Source: Actinoallomurus purpureus (lineage in GTDB: Bacteria; Actinomycetota; Actinomycetes; Streptosporangiales; Streptosporangiaceae). Taken from it: 64,000 nucleotides of DNA. The translations under genes and the position numbers were made by a program. The DNA lies in assembly GCF_024055795.1 (NCBI RefSeq), contig NZ_JAMXMY010000005.1, positions 293,341-357,340 of the forward strand, written 5' to 3'. This document shows, piece by piece, positions 15,792 through 25,252 of this stretch. Every line of letters begins with the position of its first letter. Positions within the stretch are counted from its first letter, which is position 1. The notes under the pieces were generated by a model. It was given only the letters and a program-made list of their open reading frames with translations, searched no databases and was not told the origin of the DNA.

Positions 15792-16058
15792 GGCGTCAGC
15801 GTACGACGTTCCGGCCCTCGCCGTCGCCTCGGATTCCGGCACCGCTTGTGATCTACAACGTAAAGCCGCTGGCCCGAAACGATCAGCAGGGCGGTGTGCG
15901 GAACGTTCCACGGAGGATGTGACCGTAGTCACCTTGAACTAGATCGCGTCAACCGGCACACACCACCACGACCTGCGGAGTTAGGGTCGGACGACCGCGC
16001 GGCCAAGCCACCGCGGCACGGCGGTACTTCCCGCCGGTGTTTTCGCTCGGAGGCCCGT

Positions 16059-16232
16059 ATGTGGCTCAGCATGTTCTTTCTGACGATCGCCAGTCTTTGC
16101 GTCGGATTCATCCTCGGCTGGATCGTCGCCCGCCCCCGCCGCTGGGGCGCCTTCCCCGGCGGCGGCCCGGCCGGCGCCGAGCGGCCGGAGAGCCGGCCGG
16201 AGTTCACCGGAGGCGCGCGACCGGGCGTGTAG
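16059..16232 (+). CDS. Small single-pass membrane protein
   Basis: A 57-residue protein with one strong transmembrane segment at about residues 4-24 (W-L-S-M-F-F-L-T-I-A-S-L-C-V-G-F-I-L-G-W), then a basic R-P-R-R patch and a glycine/proline-rich tail. CGGAGG (16048-16053) is 5 nt from the ATG, a good site. The positive-inside rule puts the C-terminus in the cytoplasm. I do not recognise a family. It may share a promoter region with genes upstream on neither strand. Confidence 0.6.
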   Translation: MWLSMFFLTIASLCVGFILGWIVARPRRWGAFPGGGPAGAERPESRPEFTGGARPGV

Positions 16233-16528
16233 CGCCCTGGCGTGTGCCTAACGCCTTATTGGGGCAGCTCGATGCCGAGTCGGTGTCGGCCGCGGTCGTG
16301 CGCTACTTGCGGTGGTCGAGGTCCGGTAGGTGCAGTCCGCCTGTCGACATTCGGACAAAAGCGGAGCAGATCATGATGATGCTGCCGCTTGCGGTTGGTG
16401 AACGGATTCCGCGTGGTCTCAAGTATGCGCACCGTGGCATCGGCCTGCCGTCACTTCCATGGATTCTTGACATCTCGGTGGGTGAGACCGGCGTCCGGGC
16501 CGGTGGGGGTCCTTCGTAGACTGATCAG
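16233..16528. other. Spacer before the his operon
   Basis: About 300 bases without a gene I can support. A plus-strand frame is open through most of it but has no plausible start and matches no family I know. Base composition is slightly less GC-rich than the flanking genes. The only functional element seen is the -10 box of hisD at its right end. Confidence 0.5.
16517..16522 (+). promoter_or_regulatory. -10 box of the leaderless his operon promoter
   Basis: TAGACT ends 6 nt before the hisD GTG at 16529, with no ribosome binding site between them. The his operon transcript therefore probably begins at the start codon, which leaves no room for a 5' leader-peptide attenuator. Confidence 0.6.
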
Positions 16529-17836
16529 GTGATATCCCGTATCGACCTGCGCGGGTCCCTGCCGGACGACCTGCGCTCCGTGCTGCCTAGAGCCGAGCTC
16601 GACGTCGAGGCCGCCCTGGAGAAGGTGCGGCCCATCTGCGATGACGTACGCCATCGCGGCGCCGAGGCCGTACGGGACTACACCGCGCGCTTCGACGGGG
16701 TCACCCCCGAGTCGCTGCGGGTGCCCGCCGCGACCCTTCGGCGTGCCCTGGACGAGCTGGACCCGGGCGTCCGCGACGCCCTCGAGGAGTGCATCCGGCG
16801 CACGCGCATCGTGCACCGCGACCAGCGCCGCACCGACGTGACGACCCGGGTGGTGCCGGGCGGCACGGTCACCGAGCGGTGGGTTCCGGTGGAGCGGGTC
16901 GGGCTGTACGTCCCCGGCGGCCAGGCCGTCTATCCCTCCAGCGTCGTGATGAACGTCGTTCCCGCGCAGGAGGCGCGGGTCGACTCGCTCGCGGTGACGT
17001 CGCCGGCGCAGCAGGAGTTCGGGGGGCTGCCGCACCCGACGATCCTCGCGACGTGCGCGCTGCTCGGCGTGGACGAGGTGTACGCCGCGGGCGGCGCGCA
17101 GGCGATCGCGATGTTCGCCTACGGCACCGAGGAATGCCGGCGCGTCGACATGGTCACCGGCCCGGGCAACATCTGGGTCGCGGCGGCCAAGCGGCTGCTG
17201 AAGGGCGTCATCGGCATCGACTCCGAGGCGGGCCCCACCGAGGTCGCGGTCCTGGCCGACGCTACGGCCGACCCGGTGCACGTCGCCGCCGACCTGATCA
17301 GCCAGGCCGAGCACGACACGCTGGCCGCGGCCGTCCTGGTGACCGACTCCGAGGAGCTCGCCGGCGCGGTGGAGCGCGAGCTGGCCGTGCAGGTCGGCCG
17401 GACCAAGCACGCCGAGCGCATCACCGCGGCCCTGGCGGGCCGCCAGTCCAGGATTGTGCTCGTCGACGACGTCGACGCCGGCCTGAAGGTCGTCGACGCC
17501 TACGCCGCCGAGCACCTGGAGATCCAGACCGCCGACGCCCGTACGGTCGCGGCCCGGGTCCGCAACGCCGGTGCGATCTTCGTCGGCCCGCACGCGCCGG
17601 TGTCGCTCGGCGACTACATGGCCGGGTCGAACCACGTGCTGCCCACAGGCGGGTGCGCGTGCCACTCCAGCGGTCTGTCGGTGCAGACGTTCCTGCGCGG
17701 CATCCACGTGGTCGACTACGACGAGAGCGCCCTCGCGGAGGCGACCAGGCGGGTCGTCACGCTCGCCGAGGCGGAGGACCTGCCCGCCCACGGCGCCGCC
17801 ATGAAGGCCCGGTTCGATTGGGGAATCCCCGAGTGA
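16529..17836 (+). CDS. hisD: Histidinol dehydrogenase
   Basis: A 435-residue zinc enzyme that oxidises L-histidinol to L-histidine with two NAD+, the last two steps of the pathway. Family features include [13 protein letters not shown] (about 125-137), V-T-G-P-G-N-I-W-V (about 210), D-S-E-A-G-P-T-E (about 230), and [11 protein letters not shown] near 370 with zinc-ligand and catalytic residues. Length is normal. The GTG start is leaderless (TAGACT box 6 nt upstream). It is first in the operon, and its stop overlaps hisC in a GTGA. Confidence 0.97.
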   Translation: MISRIDLRGSLPDDLRSVLPRAELDVEAALEKVRPICDDVRHRGAEAVRDYTARFDGVTPESLRVPAATLRRALDELDPGVRDALEECIRRTRIVHRDQRRTDVTTRVVPGGTVTERWVPVERVGLYVPGGQAVYPSSVVMNVVPAQEARVDSLAVTSPAQQEFGGLPHPTILATCALLGVDEVYAAGGAQAIAMFAYGTEECRRVDMVTGPGNIWVAAAKRLLKGVIGIDSEAGPTEVAVLADATADPVHVAADLISQAEHDTLAAAVLVTDSEELAGAVERELAVQVGRTKHAERITAALAGRQSRIVLVDDVDAGLKVVDAYAAEHLEIQTADARTVAARVRNAGAIFVGPHAPVSLGDYMAGSNHVLPTGGCACHSSGLSVQTFLRGIHVVDYDESALAEATRRVVTLAEAEDLPAHGAAMKARFDWGIPE

Positions 17837-18909
17837 CCTTCTCCTTGAGCGACCTTCCGATCCGCGACGATCTGCGGGGGGAGGCGCCGTACGGCGCGCC
17901 GCAGCTCGACGTGCCGGTGCGCCTCAACACGAACGAGAACCCCTACCCGCCGTCACCGCGGCTGGTCGAGGCGCTCGGCCGCGCGGTCGCCGGCATCGCC
18001 GGGGAACTGAACCGCTATCCGGACCGTGACGCCGTCGAGCTGCGCAAGGACCTCGCCGACTACCTCGGCCACGGGGTCACCGCGCGGCAGGTGTGGGTCG
18101 CCAACGGCTCCAACGAGATCATTCAGCAGATCCTGCAGGCGTTCGGCGGCCCCGGGCGCACCGCGATGGGCTTCGAGCCGTCGTACTCCATGCACCCGAT
18201 CATCACGCGGGTCAGCGGCACCGGGTGGATCAACGCACACCGCGACGAGGACTTCGGGCTGGAGGCCGAACGGGCGGTCGCCGCGATCGAGGAGCACCGT
18301 CCCGACATCGTGTTCCTGACCTCGCCGAACAACCCGACGGGCACGTCCCTGCCGCTCGACGCGGTCGAGGCGGTGCTGAAGGCCGCGCCGGGCATGGTGG
18401 TGGTCGACGAGGCGTACGCCGAGTTCCGCCGGGCTGGCACGCCGAGCGCGCTGTCGCTGCTGCCCGGCCACCCCCGGCTGATCGTGACCCGGACGATGAG
18501 CAAGGCGTTCGCGATGGCGGGCACCCGTGTCGGCTACCTCGCCGCCGACCCGGCCGTGATCGACGCACTGCTGCTCGTCCGCCTGCCGTACCACCTGTCG
18601 GCGGTGACGCAGGCGGTGGCGCGCACGGCGATCGCGCACCAGGACGAGCTGCTGGGCGCGGTGGAGGCGCTGCGCGCCGAGCGCGACGCCCTCGTCGGCT
18701 GGCTGCGCGGAGAGGGCTTCCAGGTCGCCGACTCCGACGCCAACTTCGTGCTGTTCGGCAGGTTCGCCGACCGGCATGCCGTCTGGCAGGGTGTGCTCGA
18801 CCGCGGCGTGCTGATCCGTGAGGTCGGGCCGCCGGAGTGGCTGCGCGTCAGCGTCGGGACGCCCGAGGAGATGGCGGCGTTCCGCGCCGCCCTCAAGGAA
18901 AGCGTATGA
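17833..18909 (+). CDS. hisC: Histidinol-phosphate aminotransferase
   Basis: A 358-residue PLP-dependent class-I/II aminotransferase that converts imidazole acetol phosphate and glutamate to histidinol phosphate. Signatures include [11 protein letters not shown] (about 34-44), the S-P-N-N-P-T-G loop (near 164), V-V-V-D-E-A-Y (near 191), and the PLP-binding lysine in T-M-S-K-A-F (near 222). GTG 17833 overlaps the hisD stop by 4 nt, indicating coupled translation. Confidence 0.97.
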   Translation: MTFSLSDLPIRDDLRGEAPYGAPQLDVPVRLNTNENPYPPSPRLVEALGRAVAGIAGELNRYPDRDAVELRKDLADYLGHGVTARQVWVANGSNEIIQQILQAFGGPGRTAMGFEPSYSMHPIITRVSGTGWINAHRDEDFGLEAERAVAAIEEHRPDIVFLTSPNNPTGTSLPLDAVEAVLKAAPGMVVVDEAYAEFRRAGTPSALSLLPGHPRLIVTRTMSKAFAMAGTRVGYLAADPAVIDALLLVRLPYHLSAVTQAVARTAIAHQDELLGAVEALRAERDALVGWLRGEGFQVADSDANFVLFGRFADRHAVWQGVLDRGVLIREVGPPEWLRVSVGTPEEMAAFRAALKESV

Positions 18910-18932
18910 GCACAAGCAGAGGAGAGCAGCGG

Positions 18933-19523
18933 ATGCGCACCGGACGCGTCGAGCGGGGCACGAAGGAGACGCAGGTCGTCGTCGAGATCGACCTGGACGG
19001 CACCGGGCGGGTGGACGTCGCCACCGGTGTCGGCTTCTTCGACCACATGCTGACGCAGCTGGGCAAGCACGGGTCGTTCGACCTGACCGTGAAGACCGCC
19101 GGTGACCTGCACATCGACAGCCATCACACGATCGAGGACACCGCGATCGCGCTGGGGCAGGCGTTCCGCGAGGCCATGGGCGACAAGTCGGGGATCCGGC
19201 GGTTCGCGGATGCGAGCGTGCCGCTGGACGAGACGCTCGCCCAGGTGACGGTCGACCTGTCCGGCCGGCCGTACCTCGTGCACACCGAGCCGGAGGGCAT
19301 CGCCCCGATGATCGGCCCGGACTACGACACGACGATGACCCGGCACATCTTCGAGGCGTTCGTGTTCAACGCCGCGATCTGCCTGCACGTCCACGTCCCG
19401 TACGGGCGCAACGCCCATCACATCGTCGAGGCGCAGTTCAAGGCCCTGGCGCGGGCGCTGCGCGACGCCGTCGCCCACGACCCGCGCGCCCACGGCATCC
19501 CCTCGACCAAGGGCGCGCTGTGA
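18933..19523 (+). CDS. hisB: Imidazoleglycerol-phosphate dehydratase
   Basis: A 196-residue single-function HisB that dehydrates imidazole glycerol phosphate. Metal-binding histidine clusters are [14 protein letters not shown] and the C-terminal [12 protein letters not shown] 18933 was chosen because GGAGAG (18921-18926) is 6 nt upstream and family members begin R-x-G-R-V-E-R. An alternative ATG at 18906 overlaps the hisC stop and would add nine residues. The histidinol-phosphatase domain found in enterobacterial HisB is absent, as usual in actinobacteria. Confidence 0.96.
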   Translation: MRTGRVERGTKETQVVVEIDLDGTGRVDVATGVGFFDHMLTQLGKHGSFDLTVKTAGDLHIDSHHTIEDTAIALGQAFREAMGDKSGIRRFADASVPLDETLAQVTVDLSGRPYLVHTEPEGIAPMIGPDYDTTMTRHIFEAFVFNAAICLHVHVPYGRNAHHIVEAQFKALARALRDAVAHDPRAHGIPSTKGAL

Positions 19524-20149
19524 AGAACGTCGTCGTCCTCGACTACGGATCGGGCAACCTCCGCTCCGCAGAACGGGCCGTCGCCCGCGCCGGCGCGAAC
19601 GTCACGGTCACGGGCGACTTCGACGCGGCGCTGAACGCCGACGGCCTGGTGGTGCCGGGCGTCGGTGCGTTCGCGGCCTGCATGAACGGCCTGCGCGGCG
19701 TCCGCGGCGACCAGATCATCGGCCGCCGGCTCGCCGGGGGCCGTCCGGTGCTCGGCATCTGCGTCGGCATGCAGATCCTGTTCGAGAAGGGCGTCGAGCA
19801 TGGGATCACCACGGACGGCTGCGCGGAGTGGCCGGGCACGGTGGAGCGGATCGAGGCGCCGATCCTGCCGCACATGGGCTGGAACACCGTCGACGCGCCC
19901 GAAGGGACGGTGCTGTTCGCGGGGCTCGACCCCGACACCCGGTTCTACTTCGTGCACTCCTACGGCGTGCGCCGCTGGGAGCTGCCGCCCGGCCGGTTCA
20001 CCCCGCCCCTGGTGACCTGGAGCGAGCACGGCGAGCGCTTCGTCGCGGCGGTGGAGAACGGCCCGCTCAGCGCGACGCAGTTCCACCCGGAGAAGTCCGG
20101 CGACGCCGGTGCCGCCGTCCTGAAGAACTGGCTGTCGACGCTCTCATGA
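19520..20149 (+). CDS. hisH: Imidazole glycerol phosphate synthase, glutaminase subunit
   Basis: A 209-residue class-I glutamine amidotransferase that feeds ammonia to HisF. It carries Y-G-S-G-N-L-R-S at the N-terminus, the nucleophile cysteine in G-I-C-V-G-M-Q (about residue 81), and the His-Glu pair in F-H-P-E-K-S-G near 190. GTG 19520 overlaps the hisB stop in a GTGA. HisF lies three genes downstream in the same operon, so the complex is encoded together. Confidence 0.97.
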   Translation: MKNVVVLDYGSGNLRSAERAVARAGANVTVTGDFDAALNADGLVVPGVGAFAACMNGLRGVRGDQIIGRRLAGGRPVLGICVGMQILFEKGVEHGITTDGCAEWPGTVERIEAPILPHMGWNTVDAPEGTVLFAGLDPDTRFYFVHSYGVRRWELPPGRFTPPLVTWSEHGERFVAAVENGPLSATQFHPEKSGDAGAAVLKNWLSTLS

Positions 20150-20478
20150 GCAAGGAGCGTCAGCGGCGGCGTGCGGAGCGCGAGGCCGAGCGGGAGCGTG
20201 CCGCCGCCGAGGCCGCTCGCCGGCAGGCCCGCACGGCGCGGCGCCGGGTTTTGATCGCGCGGGTCACGCGGCTGGTGCCACACCGGTCCGGGCGGCCGGG
20301 CGGCATTCTCGCCCGCCGCCGCCGCGAGCAGAACGCCATCGTCGCGGTCGTGTTCGTGCTCGTCCAGGTGATCGCCTGGCTCAATCTGTCCTCGTGGACG
20401 GGGCGGTTGGGGGTGCTGGCGCTGTCGGCGTTCCTGATCCCAGTGTTCGTCACGCTCGCCTTCGACCGAAGGTCCTGA
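20146..20478 (+). CDS. his-operon small membrane protein
   Basis: A 110-residue protein with an Arg/Glu-rich N-terminus likely to be helical (residues 1-60; [12 protein letters not shown]) followed by two hydrophobic segments at about 64-80 and 84-104. The ATG overlaps the hisH stop (ATGA). A small hypothetical protein is often found at or near this place in actinobacterial his operons. No enzymatic motif is visible and the function is unknown. Confidence 0.75.
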   Translation: MSKERQRRRAEREAERERAAAEAARRQARTARRRVLIARVTRLVPHRSGRPGGILARRRREQNAIVAVVFVLVQVIAWLNLSSWTGRLGVLALSAFLIPVFVTLAFDRRS

Positions 20479-20652
20479 CCTCCGCCTGGTACGGATTCGG
20501 CTCCGCCGATCCGCGGTTCCGCGTCGACGGCGGGACGATCCGCCGGGCAGGACGGCACCATATGGCCCGTTCTACCCGCTGACGGGTGCCCGGCACGTAT
20601 GTCCGGGCAGGTCTGCGCGCCGCCACCGGCCTGCGCCCGGGGGGCGGGTCGA

Positions 20653-20658
20653 TAGGCT
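20653..20658 (+). promoter_or_regulatory. -10 box of an internal leaderless promoter for priA-ridA-hisF
   Basis: TAGGCT is followed by 7 nt and then the priA ATG at 20666. There is no Shine-Dalgarno. The 187-nt gap before priA is the only sizeable gap in the his cluster, consistent with a separate transcript start for a gene that also serves tryptophan synthesis. Confidence 0.6.
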
Positions 20659-20665
20659 GACGGGC

Positions 20666-21394
20666 ATGACTCTCACGCTCCTTCCCGCGGTTGATGTCGC
20701 CGACGGCCAGGCAGTGCGCCTCGTGCAGGGCGAGGCCGGCACCGAGACCTCCTACGGCGAGCCCGTCGAGGCGGCCCTGGCCTGGCAGAGCGCGGGGGCG
20801 GAGTGGATCCACCTGGTCGACCTGGACGCCGCGTTCGGGCGTGGTTCCAACCGCGAGCTGCTCGCCGCCGTGATCGGCAAGCTCGACGTGAAGGTCGAGC
20901 TGTCCGGCGGGATCCGCGACGACGACTCGCTGGCCGCGGCGCTGGCGACCGGCTGCGCGCGCGTCAACATCGGGACGGCCGCGCTGGAGAACCCCGAGTG
21001 GTGCCGGAGGATCATCGCCGAGCACGAGGAAAAGATCGCGGTCGGGCTCGACGTGCGCGGCACGACGCTCGCCGCGCGGGGCTGGACCCGTGAGGGCGGC
21101 GACCTGTGGGAGGTGCTCGACCGCCTGGAGGCCGACGGCTGCCCGCGCTACGTCGTCACCGACGTGACCAAGGACGGCACCCTGCGCGGCCCCAACACCG
21201 AGCTGCTCCGCGAGGTGTGCGCGCGCACCGACCGCCCCGTCATCGCCTCGGGCGGCGTCTCGTCACTGGAGGACCTGCGCGTCCTCGCCGAGCTGGTGCC
21301 GGCCGGTGTCGAGGGCGCCATCGTCGGCAAGGCGCTGTACGCCGGCGCGTTCACCCTGGAGGAGGCCCTGGCCGCGGTGGGAGGCGTCGCGTGA
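20666..21394 (+). CDS. priA: Bifunctional HisA/TrpF isomerase (PriA)
   Basis: A 242-residue (beta-alpha)8 barrel. In actinobacteria this enzyme isomerises both ProFAR (histidine) and phosphoribosyl anthranilate (tryptophan), replacing trpF. The catalytic aspartates are Asp10 in L-P-A-V-D-V and the one in V-V-T-D-V-T-K-D-G. Arg18 lies in A-V-R-L, and the loop R-G-W-T-R-E-G-G (near 135) corresponds to the Arg/Trp switch region of the bifunctional form. The phosphate-binding motifs are L-S-G-G-I and A-S-G-G-V. The assignment of dual function is by family and lineage, and no trpF is seen in the window. Probably leaderless. Confidence 0.93.
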   Translation: MTLTLLPAVDVADGQAVRLVQGEAGTETSYGEPVEAALAWQSAGAEWIHLVDLDAAFGRGSNRELLAAVIGKLDVKVELSGGIRDDDSLAAALATGCARVNIGTAALENPEWCRRIIAEHEEKIAVGLDVRGTTLAARGWTREGGDLWEVLDRLEADGCPRYVVTDVTKDGTLRGPNTELLREVCARTDRPVIASGGVSSLEDLRVLAELVPAGVEGAIVGKALYAGAFTLEEALAAVGGVA

Positions 21395-21795
21395 TCAAGC
21401 GGATCTCCTCGGGCGGCCCGTGGGAGGACCTCGTCGGCTACTCCCGCGTGGTCGTGGCCGGCCCGTGGGTGCTCGTCGCGGGCTGCACGTCGACGGTGGA
21501 CGGCGAGGTGCGCCACGAGAACGACGCGTACGGCCAGACCAAGACCGCCTTCGGCATCGCCCTGCAGGCGGTGGAGAAGGCCGGCGCCTCGGTGGAGGAC
21601 GTCGTACGGACCCGCATGTACGTCCGGGACATCGCCGACGCCGAGGCCGTCGGCCGGGCGCACCGCGAGATCTTCGGCGAGGTCCGCCCGGCCACGACGA
21701 TGATCGAGGTCTCCGGTTTCATCGATCACCGGATGCTGGTAGAGATCGAGGTGGACGCCTATTCCGAGGCGGTCCAGGACGGAGGAAGCCCATGA
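21391..21795 (+). CDS. ridA: RidA/YjgF family protein
   Basis: A 134-residue Rid-family protein. Members hydrolyse reactive enamine/imine intermediates such as 2-aminoacrylate. Visible elements are [16 protein letters not shown] near the N-terminus, R-T-R-M-Y-V-R-D (about 70-77) with the carboxylate-binding arginine position, and R-P-A-T-T-M-I-E-V near the end. It lies between priA and hisF with 4-nt overlaps on both sides (GTGA, ATGA), so it is made together with the histidine enzymes. A protective role against pathway imines is inference. Confidence 0.88.
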   Translation: MIKRISSGGPWEDLVGYSRVVVAGPWVLVAGCTSTVDGEVRHENDAYGQTKTAFGIALQAVEKAGASVEDVVRTRMYVRDIADAEAVGRAHREIFGEVRPATTMIEVSGFIDHRMLVEIEVDAYSEAVQDGGSP

Positions 21796-22544
21796 GTGTC
21801 GCGATCCGGGTGATCCCCTGCCTGGACGTCGATGCCGGGCGGGTGGTCAAGGGCGTCAACTTCGAGAACCTCCGGGACGCCGGCGACCCGGTCGAGCTGG
21901 CGCGGCGCTACGACGCCGAGGGCGCCGACGAGCTGACCTTCCTCGACATCACCGCCTCCAGCGGCGGCCGGGAGACGACGTACGAGGTCGTGCGCCGTAC
22001 GGCCGAGCAGGTGTTCATCCCGCTGACCGTCGGCGGCGGCATCCGTAGCGTCGACGACGTCGACCGGTTGCTGCGGGCCGGGGCGGACAAGGTGTCGATC
22101 AACACGGCGGCGATCGCCCGGCCGGAGTTCCTCCGGGAGGCGGCCCACCGGTTCGGCTCACAGTGCATCGTGCTGTCGGTGGACGCCCGCCGCTCCGGCG
22201 ACGGCTTCGAGGTCACCACGCACGGCGGGCGGCGCGGCACCGGCCTGGACGCGATCGAGTGGGCGCGGCGCGGTGAGGAGCTGGGCGTCGGGGAGATCCT
22301 GCTCAACTCGATGGACGCCGACGGCACCAAGAACGGCTTCGATCTGGAGATGCTGCGCGCGGTGCGCGCGGTGGTGAGCGTCCCGGTCATCGCGAGCGGG
22401 GGAGCGGGCGCGGTCGGGCACTTCGCCCCGGCGATCGACGCGGGGGCCGACGCGGTCCTCGCCGCGAGCGTCTTCCACTTCGGCGAGCTCAAGATCGGCG
22501 ACGTCAAGGAGTCCCTGCGCCGGGCAGGCCACCCGGTCCGCTGA
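21792..22544 (+). CDS. hisF: Imidazole glycerol phosphate synthase, cyclase subunit
   Basis: A 250-residue barrel enzyme that closes the imidazole ring, yielding IGP and AICAR with ammonia from HisH. Catalytic Asp in P-C-L-D-V-D near residue 11 and the Asp of [11 protein letters not shown] (near 176) are present. T-V-G-G-G-I-R-S and A-S-G-G-A-G bind the phosphates. The ATG overlaps the ridA stop. This is the last his gene of the cluster; hisI is 15 kb away. Confidence 0.97.
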   Translation: MSVAIRVIPCLDVDAGRVVKGVNFENLRDAGDPVELARRYDAEGADELTFLDITASSGGRETTYEVVRRTAEQVFIPLTVGGGIRSVDDVDRLLRAGADKVSINTAAIARPEFLREAAHRFGSQCIVLSVDARRSGDGFEVTTHGGRRGTGLDAIEWARRGEELGVGEILLNSMDADGTKNGFDLEMLRAVRAVVSVPVIASGGAGAVGHFAPAIDAGADAVLAASVFHFGELKIGDVKESLRRAGHPVR

Positions 22545-22753
22545 CCGCTCCGCCATCTCCCGCCGGCCGAACGGTGGGTGAGTCGCCGTCGTGACGCGTG
22601 GTGGTGGCGGCGCCGCGGCCGACAGTATGTGTGCTCGACGGTCGGATTTCAGCAGGTCATCCGTCATGGTTGTCCCAAAAATGCATTTCGGGTGTAGGGC
22701 ATGACGTTACTTCCCGGGAAAGAAGGGAGTGTGGCCCTGACCAGGAGATGATC

Positions 22754-23803
22754 ATGCGTGCTCTGACCGTCGTTCCGCTCAAGGCGGGTTCGCTCGAGGT
22801 GACCGAGGTTCCCGAGCCCACGCCGGGTGACGGAGAACTGCTCGTCGACGGTGTCGCGCTCGGTGTCTGCGGTACGGACCGGGAGATGGCCGACGGCGAC
22901 TACGGCTGGGCACCGCCAGGCCAGGAGCGCCTGATCCTCGGGCACGAGTCGCTCGGCCGGGTACGACGGGCGCCTCCGGGCAGCGGATTCAGCCCCGGCG
23001 ACCTGGTCGTCGGCATCGTCCGGCGTCCCGACCCGGCGCCGTGCGGCGCCTGTGCCCGCGGAGAGTTCGACATGTGCCGCAACGGGCGGTACACCGAACG
23101 GGGCATCAAACAGCTCCACGGGTTCGGCTCCGAGCGATGGACGATCGGCACCGGCTACGCGGTCCGGCTCGACCCGTCGCTGCAGGGCGTGGGCGTGCTG
23201 ATGGAGCCCACGACGATCGTGGCCAAAGCGTGGGATCACATCGAGCGCATCGGTAACCGGGCGTGGTTCGAACCACGCCGGCTGCTGGTCACGGGCGCGG
23301 GCCCGATCGGGCTCCTGGCCGCCCTGCTGGGCGCCCAGCGAGGGCTCGACGTGCACGTCCTCGACCGGGTCGCCGGTGGAATGAAGCCGAAACTCGTCGC
23401 GGACCTCGGCGGCACCTACCACACGGGTTCGATCGCCGACGTGGCCGCCAAGGCGTGTCCGGACATCGTCATCGAAGCCACCGGTGCCCCGAGGCTCGTC
23501 GTGGAGGCCGTGGTCAACAACGCGGAGGCGGCCATCGTGTGCCTGACCGGCGTCTCACGGCCCGGCGGTCAGGTCGAGGTCGACGCCGGCGCGCTGAGCC
23601 GCGACATGGTCCTGGGCAACGAAGTGGTCTTCGGGACGGTCAACGCCAACCATCGCCACTACCAGCTGGCCGCCGAGGCGCTCGCCCGGGCGGACCGCTC
23701 GTGGCTGGAGTATCTCATCACCCGCCGGTTGCCCCTCGCACGGGCCCTTGAGGCGTTCGAGCCCGGCCCCGGCGACGACGTGAAGGTCGTCATCGACCTC
23801 TAG
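22754..23803 (+). CDS. Glucose 1-dehydrogenase-like zinc MDR oxidoreductase
   Basis: A 349-residue medium-chain dehydrogenase. Zinc ligands are at C-G-T-D-R-E (about 39), G-H-E (about 65) and the four-cysteine lobe C-G-A-C-A-R-G-E-F-D-M-C. The nucleotide site is V-T-G-A-G-P-I-G-L-L (about 180). D-Y-G-W-A-P-P-G and the C-terminal region fit the glucose dehydrogenase branch (Glu_dehyd_C), which oxidises D-glucose to gluconolactone with NAD(P)+. AGGAG at 22743-22747 serves ATG 22754. It heads a cluster with a sugar transporter and an aldo/keto reductase, supporting a sugar role. The exact sugar is not certain. Confidence 0.85.
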   Translation: MRALTVVPLKAGSLEVTEVPEPTPGDGELLVDGVALGVCGTDREMADGDYGWAPPGQERLILGHESLGRVRRAPPGSGFSPGDLVVGIVRRPDPAPCGACARGEFDMCRNGRYTERGIKQLHGFGSERWTIGTGYAVRLDPSLQGVGVLMEPTTIVAKAWDHIERIGNRAWFEPRRLLVTGAGPIGLLAALLGAQRGLDVHVLDRVAGGMKPKLVADLGGTYHTGSIADVAAKACPDIVIEATGAPRLVVEAVVNNAEAAIVCLTGVSRPGGQVEVDAGALSRDMVLGNEVVFGTVNANHRHYQLAAEALARADRSWLEYLITRRLPLARALEAFEPGPGDDVKVVIDL

Positions 23804-23815
23804 AACGGGGTGACC

Positions 23816-25222
23816 ATGACAGTAAGGGCTCCTGCGGCGCGACAGGAACACCTCGCGCATGTCGTCTTCATCTCCGCCGCGGCGGCCCTCGGCGGTTTCC
23901 TGTTCGGATATGACAGCGCCGTCATCAACGGAGCCGTGGACGGCATCAAGGGCCACTTCGGCGTCGGAGCCGGCACCACCGGCCTGATCGTGTCCGCGGC
24001 CCTGCTGGGATCGGCGCTGGGTGCGGCGATCGCCGGCAAGCTCGCCGACCTCAAAGGCCGTCTCATCGTCATGCGGCTGGCGGCCACGCTTTTCGTGGTC
24101 AGCAGCTTCGGCGCGATGTTCCCGTTCGCCGACTGGGAGCTGGCGTTCTGGCGGGTCATCAGCGGCATCGCCATCGGGATGGCCTCAATGGTCTCCCCCG
24201 CCTATATCGCCGAGGTGGCGCCGCCCGCCTACCGTGGCCGGCTCGCGTCGTTCCAGCAACTGGCGATCGTGCTCGGCATCGCGATCTCGCAGCTGGTCAA
24301 CTTCGCGATCGCGGCGCTGGCCGGCGGCAACACCCGCAACCACCTCGTCGGCCTCGAGGCATGGCAGTGGATGCTGGGCGCCGCGGCGGTCCCTGCGGCG
24401 ATCTACCTCGTATTCGCCCTGATCATTCCCGAGTCGCCGCGCTATCTCGTGGAGGACGGGAAGCTGGACAGGGCCCGTACCGTCCTCGCCGAGGTCGAGG
24501 GCGACGTGAACCTCGACGCCCGCATCCGCGAGATCCAGGGGTCGCTGCGGGCCGAGCACAAGCCGCGCCTGCGGGACCTCCGGGGACGCACGGCGGGGCT
24601 GCTGCCGATCGTCTGGGTGGGCATCGGCCTGTCCGTCCTGCAGCAGTTCGTGGGCATCAATGTGATCTTCTACTACTCCGCGTCGCTGTGGCACTCGGTC
24701 GGCATCTCCCAGACCAACTCGCTGCTCATCAGCCTGTCCACCTCGATCATCAACATCCTCGGCACGTTGATCGCGATCGCGTTCGTGGACAAGATCGGCC
24801 GCAAGCCGCTGGCCCTGATCGGCTCGGTCGGGATGACGTTCTCGCTGGCCACGATGGCCTGGGCGTTCAGCACCGCGCACAAGGTCGGTCCCAACGAGGT
24901 CCGGCTGCCGCACGCCGAGGGTCTGGTGGCGCTGTTCACCGCGCACACCTACGTGCTGTTCTTCGCGTTGTCGTGGGGTGTGGTCGTCTGGGTGATGCTG
25001 GGCGAGATCTTCCCGAACAAGATCAGGGCGGCGGCGATGTCCGTGGCCGTCGCGGCCCAGTGGATCGCCAACTGGCTGGTCACGGTGACCTTCCCGAGCC
25101 TGTCCGAGTGGAGCCTGTCCGGGGCGTACGTCGGATACTCGATCTTCGCCGCGCTGTCGGTGCTCTTCGTGGTCCGGTTCCTGCGCGAGACCAAGGGCAA
25201 GAAGCTCGAGGAGATGGGCTGA
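23816..25222 (+). CDS. Sugar:proton symporter, MFS sugar-porter family
   Basis: A 468-residue, 12-helix transporter. Sugar-porter signatures are G-F-L-F-G-Y-D-S-A-V-I near residue 30, G-R-L-I-V-M-R (near 80), P-E-S-P-R-Y-L-V (near 205), Q-Q-F-V-G-I-N-V-I-F-Y-Y-S (near 275), D-K-I-G-R-K-P-L (near 322) and the C-terminal R-E-T-K-G-K. The Q-Q-x-x-G-I-N motif in helix 7 is the sugar-binding signature. The start is uncertain between GTG 23810 and ATG 23816; the site GGGGTG is weak. It lies 12 nt behind the glucose dehydrogenase gene, so the pair probably imports and oxidises the same sugar. Confidence 0.9.
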   Translation: MTVRAPAARQEHLAHVVFISAAAALGGFLFGYDSAVINGAVDGIKGHFGVGAGTTGLIVSAALLGSALGAAIAGKLADLKGRLIVMRLAATLFVVSSFGAMFPFADWELAFWRVISGIAIGMASMVSPAYIAEVAPPAYRGRLASFQQLAIVLGIAISQLVNFAIAALAGGNTRNHLVGLEAWQWMLGAAAVPAAIYLVFALIIPESPRYLVEDGKLDRARTVLAEVEGDVNLDARIREIQGSLRAEHKPRLRDLRGRTAGLLPIVWVGIGLSVLQQFVGINVIFYYSASLWHSVGISQTNSLLISLSTSIINILGTLIAIAFVDKIGRKPLALIGSVGMTFSLATMAWAFSTAHKVGPNEVRLPHAEGLVALFTAHTYVLFFALSWGVVVWVMLGEIFPNKIRAAAMSVAVAAQWIANWLVTVTFPSLSEWSLSGAYVGYSIFAALSVLFVVRFLRETKGKKLEEMG

Positions 25223-25252
25223 CCGCCCGCGCCGATCCACAAGGAGGACAGC

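Noticed and set aside
16467..16472. TTGACA upstream of hisD as its -35 box
   Set aside because: It is a perfect hexamer but lies 44 nt from the -10 box, far outside the usual 16-19 nt spacing.
16233..16528. Plus-strand open frame reaching hisD as a possible gene
   Set aside because: There is no start with a ribosome binding site or -10 box and no recognisable domain; the frame is open probably by composition.
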